Part shown: positions 43,641 through 51,641 of the stretch, piece by piece
How positions within the stretch are numbered: the first letter of the stretch is position 1
Layout of the letters: the number at the start of each line of letters is the position of its first letter
Assembly (NCBI GenBank): GCA_963715675.1
Contig: OY970265.1
Location: 2,170,001 to 2,234,000, forward strand
Source of the DNA: DASVWZ01 sp963715675
GTDB lineage: Bacteria; Acidobacteriota; Terriglobia; Terriglobales; Acidobacteriaceae
Length of the DNA stretch: 64,000 nt
Direction: 5' to 3'
The notes under the pieces: generated by a model
Told to the model about the DNA's origin: nothing
Seen by the model: the letters and a program-made list of their open reading frames with translations, nothing else
The model's database searches: none
Position numbers and translations under genes: made by a program

Positions 43641-45095
43641 ATGCTGGACAAACTCGACCTTGCCATCATCGCGCTGTATCTCGCAGGGATCACGCTGTTT
43701 GGGCTGCGCTTTCGCAAGCGCCAGCGATCATTGCGCGACTACTTTCTGGCTGACCGAGACATCCCCTGGTGGGCGATTGCCCTTTCCATCGTGGCGGCCG
43801 AAACCAGCACTCTCACCATCATCAGCATTCCCGGGCTGGCTTACGACACCAATCTGGCATTTCTTCAGGTCGTTCTTGGATACCTCGTCGGACGCATCAT
43901 CATCAGTTTTGTTCTTCTGCCCCACTATTTCCGTGGCGATCTCTTCACCGCCTATCAACTCATCGAGCGCCGTTTTGGCCAACGCCTCCGCTCATTGACT
44001 GCCGGACTTTTTCTGTTGACGCGCGCCGCCGCTGAAGGCGTTCGAGTCTACGCGGTTTCCATCGTCGTGTCGATTGCGCTTGGTACTGGTGAGGTTGCAT
44101 CCATCGCGATCATCACCGCGCTCACCATGATCTACACCTTCGAGGGCGGATTGGCCGCCGTGATCTGGACCGACGTCGTCCAGACAATCATCTACACCAC
44201 TGGTACGGTAGTCGGCCTGTTTACGATTGCTCACCTGGTGCCGGGCGGATGGACAACGATCCACAGCGTCGCCGCAGTCTCTGGCAAGCTTCACGTGTTC
44301 GATTTCTCTCCGAATTTCTGGCTGCCGTACACATTTTGGTCCGGGCTGATCGGTGGCGCCTTCCTGACCACCGCCAGCCACGGCACCGACCAACTCATCG
44401 TGCAGAGGCTGCTGGCGGCGCGCAGCCAGCGGCAATCCGTAGCCGCACTGCTGTCAAGCGGCGTCGCCATCCTGATCCAATTCGCGCTTTTTCTGATCGT
44501 CGGCGTCATGCTGTTCGCCTACTACCACTTGCCCTCCGTCGCGTTCGGACGCGCCGATCGCATCTATCCCACGTTTATCGTCAGCCGCGTGCCCCATGGA
44601 ATCTCCGGCTTGCTGATCGCCGCCATCCTGGCCGCCGCCATGTCGAACCTGAGCGCCGCGCTCAATTCCCTGTCTTCGACCTCCATGGTCGATTTCTGCT
44701 TGCGGCTTAAGGAGAACATCGATGAGAAGCGTCAACTGCAGCTTTCGCGCATGATGACATTCTTCTGGGCGCTGATTCTGTTCGCGCTGGCAGTGTTGTC
44801 ACTGCACAAGGTCGGTCGCGTGGTCGAAGTCGGCTTACAGATTGCCTCCATAGCCTACGGCGCTTTATTGGGAGTCTTCCTGCTGGGGGTGCTGACTCGA
44901 AGAGCCAATGAAAATGGCGCCATCATCGGCATGTTGTTTGGGTTTGTAGCCGAACTCTACCTCTGTCTGTACACTCGAGTGCCGTGGACATGGTGGGTCA
45001 TGATCGGCACCGTCGTCACATTCTGCACGGGATATGCCGCCTCACGACTTTTCGTTGACTCCAACACACGGCCCGATCTTCTCCGCGAGCACTAA
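43641..45095 (+). CDS. Sodium:solute symporter (SSS family)
   Basis: A 484-residue membrane protein with about 13 helices and the SSS layout: LAIIALYLAGITLFGL, then SLRDYFLADRDIPWWAIALS, AETSTLTIISIPG and a characteristic HGTDQLIVQRLLAARS region. It imports an organic solute together with sodium. The solute cannot be told from sequence; the divergent kinase gene suggests a sugar or amino sugar. A TATAAA at 43623-43628 lies close to the start. Confidence 0.92.
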   Translation: MLDKLDLAIIALYLAGITLFGLRFRKRQRSLRDYFLADRDIPWWAIALSIVAAETSTLTIISIPGLAYDTNLAFLQVVLGYLVGRIIISFVLLPHYFRGDLFTAYQLIERRFGQRLRSLTAGLFLLTRAAAEGVRVYAVSIVVSIALGTGEVASIAIITALTMIYTFEGGLAAVIWTDVVQTIIYTTGTVVGLFTIAHLVPGGWTTIHSVAAVSGKLHVFDFSPNFWLPYTFWSGLIGGAFLTTASHGTDQLIVQRLLAARSQRQSVAALLSSGVAILIQFALFLIVGVMLFAYYHLPSVAFGRADRIYPTFIVSRVPHGISGLLIAAILAAAMSNLSAALNSLSSTSMVDFCLRLKENIDEKRQLQLSRMMTFFWALILFALAVLSLHKVGRVVEVGLQIASIAYGALLGVFLLGVLTRRANENGAIIGMLFGFVAELYLCLYTRVPWTWWVMIGTVVTFCTGYAASRLFVDSNTRPDLLREH

Positions 45096-45167
45096 GATTC
45101 TCCAGTCTCGGGCTAGCAACCGGGGATCGTGCTCAGCGATTCTTTCGATCCGGGCTCCGCATCGGTG

Positions 45168-45173
45168 TACAAT
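45168..45173 (+). promoter_or_regulatory. Possible -10 box before the radical SAM gene
   Basis: TACAAT matches TATAAT at five of six positions and lies about 140 bp before the ATG; TCGATC 17 bp upstream is only a weak -35. Confidence 0.25.
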
Positions 45174-45310
45174 TGCTCCCACTGGGGTTTCCAAACGACA
45201 ATTCAGAATAAGAAGTCTACGGGGCAACCTTTCGTTCCGCCGTCACTACTGCTCCCCCACGCGGTGACCCCACCTAGCCAAAAAGCGACTTCTGCATATG
45301 GAAAGAAGCC

Positions 45311-46882
45311 ATGAGAATTCTGCTCTACAACCCCGACAATGGTGTGACCCGTAATTTCATGCCGCACTTATGGATGTTTCTTCTGCAGTCATTAACTCCC
45401 GCCGGCCACGAAGTATTGCTGATTGATGGCAATGCCCAGCCGGTGGATGAAGAGGGCATCGCGCGTTTTGTTCGTGAAGAGAACATAGGACTGGTCGGAA
45501 TCGGCGCCATGACCAGAATGATTGCCAAAGCCTACCGTATGGCCGATGCAGTCCGCGCCGCGGGAGTGCCGGTGGTAATGGGCGGGCCTCACGTGACCGA
45601 GTTGGCTGATGAAGCTCTGGGTCGCGATGGCGGCCCCCGTCACGCCGACGCAGTCGCCCTTGGTGAAGCTGATGATACCTGGCCGATCATTGTCGAAGAT
45701 GCCGCTCGCGGCCAACTCAAGGATATCTATGCGCCCGTGGATGAGGCTGGGAAGGACCGCAAACCTTCGCTCCAGGCGTATCCGGCGATCCCATGGGATA
45801 CGATTGACCTCCGTCAATTCAATCTCCTTCCCAGGGTCGTTTATCCGCTGCTCAAGAATGTTGGCGAGGGCTGGGGCACATTTCGCATCGTTCCTGTCGA
45901 ATCCGGCCGGGGTTGCCCTTATGGCTGCGAGTTCTGCACCGTCACCGGATTCTTCGGCGACTCCATCCGCTTCCGCACCAACGAGAGTGTGGTCAATGAA
46001 CTGCTCTTGCTAAAGGCGCGTGCCCGCAAGGAAAAAGGCCAGATCGCGGTCTTCTTCATTGACGACAATTTCGCCATCAACGTGAAGCGTACCAAATCTC
46101 TACTGCGCGACATCATTGCCGCCGGCGCACAGGTGCACTGGGTTGCTCAGATCAGCGCTAACCTGCTGCGCGACGAGGAACTGGTCGACCTGATTGCGGC
46201 TTCCGGAGGCAAGTGGGTTTTCATCGGCATGGAATCCATCGACCCGGCCAATCTCAAAGATGTGAATAAGGGATTCAATAAACCCGGCGAATACGCAGCC
46301 GTGCTCGATCGTCTGGCCAAGCGAAATGTGTATGCCATCACGTCCTTTATTTTCGGCATGGACAACGACACGCCGGGCGTGGCCGAGCGAACGCTCGAAC
46401 AGGTTCGGACCTGGCCGCCCGGGCTTCCTATCTTCGGCTTACTGACTCCGCTGCCTGCTACACCGCTTTACAAACGCCTGGAGGCTGCGGGCCGGCTTAC
46501 ACGCCCTAAGCACTGGCAGGAGTTCATTCCCTTCGCGATGGCGCACACGCCGTTGAAAATGTCGATTGAAGAAGCCCATGCCGAAGTAAAATACGGCTGG
46601 TCTCACTCCTACAGCCCGGAGGCGCTGGCCGACGCCGTGGATGCGCTTGATGACCAACCGCTCGGCTATCGCATCAACATCTTCCTGGCACGCCTCTGTT
46701 TCCATGGCATTTATTTCCCCATGATGGGCCGCCTGGCATGGGTGAAGTTGATTTTTCAAAACCGGCGAACCATCTTCAAGCTGATGCAGGAGGGATTCGG
46801 CGGGGGGCGCGGGGCCCTGTCGAGAACTCCCGTTGTCCTGCCATCCTACGCGGAGGCAATCGCACCATCCACGGAGGCGTGA
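45311..46882 (+). CDS. B12-binding-domain radical SAM protein
   Basis: A 523-residue enzyme with an N-terminal cobalamin-binding-like domain (about 1-140) and a radical SAM domain. The cluster motif is C202-PYG-C206-EF-C209, followed by VTGFFG and, further on, FFIDDNFAINVKR and IGMESIDPANLKD. The cobalamin domain lacks a clear DxHxxG motif, as is common in this group. Members modify lipids, hopanoids, tetrapyrroles or antibiotics; the substrate here is unknown. The last 80 residues are extra. A weak GAAAGAAG site precedes the ATG. Confidence 0.9.
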   Translation: MRILLYNPDNGVTRNFMPHLWMFLLQSLTPAGHEVLLIDGNAQPVDEEGIARFVREENIGLVGIGAMTRMIAKAYRMADAVRAAGVPVVMGGPHVTELADEALGRDGGPRHADAVALGEADDTWPIIVEDAARGQLKDIYAPVDEAGKDRKPSLQAYPAIPWDTIDLRQFNLLPRVVYPLLKNVGEGWGTFRIVPVESGRGCPYGCEFCTVTGFFGDSIRFRTNESVVNELLLLKARARKEKGQIAVFFIDDNFAINVKRTKSLLRDIIAAGAQVHWVAQISANLLRDEELVDLIAASGGKWVFIGMESIDPANLKDVNKGFNKPGEYAAVLDRLAKRNVYAITSFIFGMDNDTPGVAERTLEQVRTWPPGLPIFGLLTPLPATPLYKRLEAAGRLTRPKHWQEFIPFAMAHTPLKMSIEEAHAEVKYGWSHSYSPEALADAVDALDDQPLGYRINIFLARLCFHGIYFPMMGRLAWVKLIFQNRRTIFKLMQEGFGGGRGALSRTPVVLPSYAEAIAPSTEA

Positions 46883-46963
46883 GGCTTTCGCCCTTCGTGA
46901 ATCCTTCGTGAACTTTGCAAACCGGGCCCTCCGTCCGGCTTCGCTTATACTTTCCACTCGCCC

Positions 46964-48337
46964 ATGCTGACAAAAGGATCAGCCACGTCCCGTCCCGGCC
47001 TCTCCCGCGACCTTGGCGTCAGTCAGGCTTGCGCGGTCGTGGTGGGCACGATTATCGGCAGTGGCATTTTCCTGGTTCCCGCAGAAATGATGCAGGCGGT
47101 CGGCTCCGCCCGGCTGGTCTATCTGGCGTGGATCGTCGGAGGTGTGCTGTCGCTGTTTGGTGCGCTTACCTACGCCGAACTGGGCGCGATGAAGCCGCAA
47201 GCCGGCGGCGAATACGTCTATGTTCGGGACGCCTATGGACCGCTCGCCGGATTTCTCTACGCCTGGACCTGGTTTCTGATCGCCAAGCCCGCCTCCATTG
47301 CCACCGTTGCCACCGGACTGGTTCGCATCCTCGGGACGTTCTCGATGCTTTCTTTTTTCTCCAACCCGTTCGTGACCCAACCGTTTCCGGTCACCTACGG
47401 ACAACTCGTGGCAATCGCTTCGGCTCTGCTGATCTCCTTCTTGAACTACCTCGGGATCAAGAAAGCCGGAGAGTTCCAGTTGATCTTCACCATCCTCAAA
47501 GTGGGCATCATCCTGGCCATTGTTTGGATCGGCTTCAGCTTCGGCGCAGGAACGTGGGCCCATTTCGCGGAGAGCTTCACCGGCGCTCGTGGAGGCATCG
47601 CCGGGTTTATGGCTGCCCTGGTGGCAGCGCTGTGGGCTTATGACGGCTGGAACGATCTGAACATGGTATCGGAAGAGATCCGGCATCCCGAGCGCAATAT
47701 TCCCATCGCTCTCATTCTTGGAGTCGCCATTGTCGGCGCGCTTTACATGCTGGTCAACGCCGCCGTTCAGTTCGTGCTTCCAGCCGCAGCCATCGCCGCT
47801 TCGCCACGTCCCGCGTCCGACGCGATCGGCCTGGTGCGTGGCCCGTTGGGCGCCAGCATCGTCTCCGCGGCCATGGCGGTCTCCATGCTGGTTACGCTGA
47901 ATGGAACCATCATGAGCGGAGCCCGTGTCCCTTTCGCCATGGCCCGGGATCGCTATTTCTTTTCTGCCCTCGCCAAAGTGCACCCGCGATTTCACACGCC
48001 TTCGGTCGCGATTGTGGTCCAGGCGATGCTAGCGGTGGCACTTTTGCTGATCGGCGGCAGCTTCCGGCAGTTCTTTTCGCTGGCTATTTTTGCGGAATGG
48101 CTCTTCTATATGATCGCCGGCAGCACTGTGTTTGTCTTCCGGCGGCGTGAACCCCAGACCGTCCGCCCTTACCGCGTTTGGGGATATCCGTTTGTGCCTG
48201 CTCTCTTCGTAGCAGCCTCGGCGCTGCTCCTTTATTACACCTTTACCGACAACCTGAGAAACTCCACCTTCGGTATGCTGGCGATTCTGGCTGGAATTCC
48301 GGTGTTCCTGGCATTTGCCCGGCGCCGGCAGTCTTGA
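46964..48337 (+). CDS. Amino-acid permease (APC superfamily)
   Basis: A 457-residue transporter with about 12 helices. The first helix has the family phrase GTIIGSGIFLVPAEMMQAVG, and helix 6 has ALWAYDGWNDLNMVSEEIRHP. The closest characterised types are the LAT/serine-threonine-type exchangers and permeases, so an amino acid is the likely substrate. It is 81 bp after the radical SAM gene, in the same direction. Confidence 0.92.
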   Translation: MLTKGSATSRPGLSRDLGVSQACAVVVGTIIGSGIFLVPAEMMQAVGSARLVYLAWIVGGVLSLFGALTYAELGAMKPQAGGEYVYVRDAYGPLAGFLYAWTWFLIAKPASIATVATGLVRILGTFSMLSFFSNPFVTQPFPVTYGQLVAIASALLISFLNYLGIKKAGEFQLIFTILKVGIILAIVWIGFSFGAGTWAHFAESFTGARGGIAGFMAALVAALWAYDGWNDLNMVSEEIRHPERNIPIALILGVAIVGALYMLVNAAVQFVLPAAAIAASPRPASDAIGLVRGPLGASIVSAAMAVSMLVTLNGTIMSGARVPFAMARDRYFFSALAKVHPRFHTPSVAIVVQAMLAVALLLIGGSFRQFFSLAIFAEWLFYMIAGSTVFVFRRREPQTVRPYRVWGYPFVPALFVAASALLLYYTFTDNLRNSTFGMLAILAGIPVFLAFARRRQS

Positions 48338-48508
48338 GCCTGCAATTTTTGAGCTTTTGCTCTTTCTAGTCCCGATTTCCTATTCGGCACTCGGTTCGTT
48401 ACCGAAGTACAGAGGCGAGGGACACGTTTACCCATCGTCCGTTCTCCCTTAGCTTAAAGACTCCACCCGCGCACCATCCCCGTGTCCGGGTCCCCTGGAG
48501 CCAAATGG

Positions 48509-49537
48509 ATGCCTACGTCTGACGACTTTCAGCTGGGTCTGCTGCCAGAACGGCACATGGATTGGCGCACTCTTGCGTCGGCTTACGGCGCAATCGTTCT
48601 CCTCCTTCTGCTGTCGGTCAGCGTCGGCTTTCTGTTCCCTGACCAGCTCCGGTTCCGGCAGAAATTCACCGTCACGGAACTCGTCCCTCGGCCCGACCTG
48701 CAGCCCAAGCCACCGGCTCAGAAGAAATCCCCGCGTCACGAGCTAGTCGCGAAGCTTAAGCCCGTGGTGCCAGTCTTGGCAGCCAGGTTATTCGTGCCGA
48801 AGGACCTGGCACGGCAAAAGAAGAAAGAGGAAGAAAAGGAACCTCCAAAACTAGAGGCCAAGTTCGCAGCACCGGTCTTGCAGTCTGCCTCCAGCGCGAT
48901 GCCGGCAAGAATTGTTTATACGGGATCGTTTGGCAGCTCGGCACCCGCCACCGTGAATGCTCCCATTCAGCAGGTACAGACCGGTGGATTCGGTGATCCC
49001 AACGGATTGAAGGGTCAAGGCAAAGAGGGTGCCCATCTGACCGCTGCCCAGGTGGGATCGTTCGATCTGCCGTCCGGTCCGGGGGTTGGTAACGGAGCCG
49101 GGGGAGCCAAGGGCATACCGGGCACCATAGCCAGCGCGGGATTTGGAAACGGCATTGCCCTGGGCAACAACAGCGGGGTTCACGGTTCCGTGCAGACTTC
49201 CGGATTCGGCTCGCAGGAAGTCTCTCACACCTCTGCTAAGACCATGCAGGCAGACACCGTGGCGTCCACCAGTCAGGTGGAAATTCTTTATAAGCCTCAT
49301 CCGGTTTACACCGAGGAGGCGCGCGCACTGAAGATCGAGGGAGAAGTTCTGCTCGAAGTCATGTTCAGTGCCGCCGGACAATTACACGTGAATCGCACCG
49401 TGCGCGGGTTGGGACATGGTCTGGATGAGGCCGCCGTCGCCGCCGCCAACAAGATGCGCTTCAAGCCGGCCATGCAGAATGGTTCGCCCGTGGACTCCAC
49501 GGCAATCGTACATGTGGTTTTCCAGTTGGCGTATTGA
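48509..49537 (+). CDS. TonB-family energy transducer
   Basis: A 342-residue protein with an N-terminal anchor helix (YGAIVLLLLLSVSVGFLF), a proline- and lysine-rich periplasmic stretch (RPDLQPKPPAQKKSP), a glycine-rich region with repeats of the type GGFG, AGFG and SGFG, and a C-terminal TonB domain (KPHPVYTEEARALKIEGEV, then NKMRFKPAMQNG). The start at 48509 has GGAG eight bases upstream; a GTG at 48482 is less likely. It could energise TonB receptors such as the one at 22163. A protease gene follows 22 bp later. Confidence 0.88.
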   Translation: MPTSDDFQLGLLPERHMDWRTLASAYGAIVLLLLLSVSVGFLFPDQLRFRQKFTVTELVPRPDLQPKPPAQKKSPRHELVAKLKPVVPVLAARLFVPKDLARQKKKEEEKEPPKLEAKFAAPVLQSASSAMPARIVYTGSFGSSAPATVNAPIQQVQTGGFGDPNGLKGQGKEGAHLTAAQVGSFDLPSGPGVGNGAGGAKGIPGTIASAGFGNGIALGNNSGVHGSVQTSGFGSQEVSHTSAKTMQADTVASTSQVEILYKPHPVYTEEARALKIEGEVLLEVMFSAAGQLHVNRTVRGLGHGLDEAAVAAANKMRFKPAMQNGSPVDSTAIVHVVFQLAY

Positions 49538-49559
49538 AGAAACAGAGAGGAACTTTGTT

Positions 49560-51374
49560 ATGGTTACTTGGAAATCAATGCTCACCGGGTTTGTGCTGTT
49601 GCTCTCGCTGAGTGCGACTGCGCAGCAGACCGCGGATCAATCGCCGTCGGCCCCGCCGCAACCAGCGGTGTCGCAGGCGGCCACTTCGGCTTCTGCGCCT
49701 TCCACTCCGGCGCAGGCTTCCCAGGCTCCCCCGACCACCATGGACCAGGTCGTCGACCGCACCATCCAGCGCGAACATGCCCTGATGGGTTTCCTGAAGA
49801 ACCGGACACCGCTGGTCGAAACTTACCTGCAGAACCTGAAACCCGATACCGAACTGGGCGCGGTGCCGAAGGAAGATCACTACTTCCTCGGCCGTCTGGA
49901 TCTCGGTGAGGCGGTCGATCGCCGCGACTATCTTACCAAGGACACCAGCTTTGAAAAGAACCTGCTCGGCGGCGTGACCAAGATGTTCAAGTTCGAGTAC
50001 AAGCCGATCGGGTTTTCCTGGATGATCTTCGCCGACCGCGAGGACTTCGACCGTGCACACTACGATTTCCGCTACAGCCGCCGCGAGTTTCTAGGGGACG
50101 TGCGCTGCATCGTCTTTGACGTCACTCCCAAGAAGAACTCCGGCAAGGGCCGCTTCGTAGGACGCATCTGGGTGGAGGACAAGGATTACAACATCGTCCG
50201 CTTGAACGGCACCTATGCGCCACGCCCCAAGAACGCCTACTTCTTCCACATGGACAGTTGGCGGCTGAACCTGATTCCCGGCTACTGGTTGCCCGCTTAC
50301 ATCTACAGCGAGGAAGGCGACTTCAGCTACGGTTCCAGGGATAAGATGGCCTTCAAGGCACAGAGCCGCATCTGGGGCTACGATTTGAAGAAATTCGGCA
50401 AAGAAGATGAACTCACCGACGTAAAGGTGGAGGCGGTAAAGGACGAAAGCCCCACCACTGCCGATGCTTCGCCGCTGGAGGCGCAGCGCGAATGGCAGCA
50501 GCAAGCCGAAGACAACGTGGTGCAGCGCCTGCAGGAAGCCGGACTCGTGGCTCCCGAAGGCGAAGTCGACAAAGTCCTCTCCACCGTCATCAACAACCTG
50601 ATCGTCACCAACAATCTTGAACTGGCTCGCCCCGTTCGCGCCCGCGTCATGCTGACGTCTCCGCTGGAGACCTTCAGCGTCGGCAATACCATCATCGTCA
50701 GCCGTGGTTTGATCGATACCTTGCCCGACGAAGCCAGTCTGGCCGCGGTTCTTTCCCACGAACTGGCGCACATCGCACTGGGACACAACCTCGGCAGCAA
50801 GTTTGCCTTTAACGACCGCATGCTGTTCTCCGACGAATCCACTTACAATAACTTCGGGTTCCGCCACAATCCCGAGGAAGAGACGGCAGCGGACGCCAAA
50901 GCCATGGAACTGCTGAAGGCCTCTCCGTACGCGCAGAAACTGGATGTCGCTTCCCTGTACATGAAACAACTTTCCGCCCGCGCTCCCGAGATGTCGGCGC
51001 TGCTGACCGCGCACCTGGGCAACAGCTTCACCGACGACAAAGGTACACTCATACGTTTGAGTGCGCTGACCAGCACCGGCCCGGCTCTCGACATCAAGAA
51101 GCTTGATCAGATCGCTGCTCTGCCTTTGGGCGGACGCGTCAAGCTGAATGCCTGGGACGACAAAGTGGAGCTGAGCAAGTCCGCTCCCGTGGCAATCGTT
51201 ACCGCCCGTGACAAAATGCCGTTTGAAGTTACGCCCTTTTTCCCGCGTCTCACTCGCGTGAATGCCACGGAGACTCCGGCCACCCAGACGGCGTCGGCCG
51301 CCACGCCTGGGGATCAAACCGTGGATCAAACTAACACCGCCAACCATGCGCCTCTCAATCCGGGGACGCGCTAG
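49560..51374 (+). CDS. Exported M48-family metalloprotease with a large N-terminal domain
   Basis: A 604-residue protein. A signal peptide (ending LSATAQ) and a low-complexity proline/alanine stretch (about 25-60) are followed by an N-terminal domain of about 240 residues that I do not recognise. The peptidase domain has HELAH at 400-404 and a further glutamate ligand at about 441 in EEETAADAKAMEL. M48 enzymes of this type are periplasmic quality-control proteases. The tight spacing with the TonB gene suggests one transcript. Confidence 0.88.
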   Translation: MVTWKSMLTGFVLLLSLSATAQQTADQSPSAPPQPAVSQAATSASAPSTPAQASQAPPTTMDQVVDRTIQREHALMGFLKNRTPLVETYLQNLKPDTELGAVPKEDHYFLGRLDLGEAVDRRDYLTKDTSFEKNLLGGVTKMFKFEYKPIGFSWMIFADREDFDRAHYDFRYSRREFLGDVRCIVFDVTPKKNSGKGRFVGRIWVEDKDYNIVRLNGTYAPRPKNAYFFHMDSWRLNLIPGYWLPAYIYSEEGDFSYGSRDKMAFKAQSRIWGYDLKKFGKEDELTDVKVEAVKDESPTTADASPLEAQREWQQQAEDNVVQRLQEAGLVAPEGEVDKVLSTVINNLIVTNNLELARPVRARVMLTSPLETFSVGNTIIVSRGLIDTLPDEASLAAVLSHELAHIALGHNLGSKFAFNDRMLFSDESTYNNFGFRHNPEEETAADAKAMELLKASPYAQKLDVASLYMKQLSARAPEMSALLTAHLGNSFTDDKGTLIRLSALTSTGPALDIKKLDQIAALPLGGRVKLNAWDDKVELSKSAPVAIVTARDKMPFEVTPFFPRLTRVNATETPATQTASAATPGDQTVDQTNTANHAPLNPGTR

Positions 51375-51483
51375 AGACGGAACAGCTTCACCGACGTTGC
51401 AGAAAGCGAGGCCGGGACCGGATGGAACTCCGGATTCCCGGCCTTCGTGTTTCTGCCCCCGGAAGTATGTTCCCTCTCGATGC

Positions 51484-51532
51484 GTCATCCCGAGCAAAGC
51501 CGCTCTTCAGGCGGAGCGAGGGATCTGGCGCG
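51484..51532 (+). repeat. Dispersed palindromic repeat, copy 1
   Basis: A 49-bp element that opens GTCATCCCGAGC and closes GAGCGAGGGATCTGGCGCG, with an imperfect inverted repeat in the middle. A related 48-bp element is at 54182-54229, in the same orientation; they bracket the sulfatase-superfamily gene. Confidence 0.65.
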
Positions 51533-51641
51533 CACAGCTGGGCACCAATAGTACTCAAGGAACCTTGCAGTCCGCCGGTATTCAACTGAGAATTGAAGTC
51601 AGCCCTAGGGGGCAAATCCGCTGAGCTGAGAACGATTCATC

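Noticed and set aside
45120..45165. GGATCG...CGATCC inverted repeat after the symporter gene as a terminator
   Set aside because: Only six pairs with a 16-base loop and no T-tract; too weak to call.
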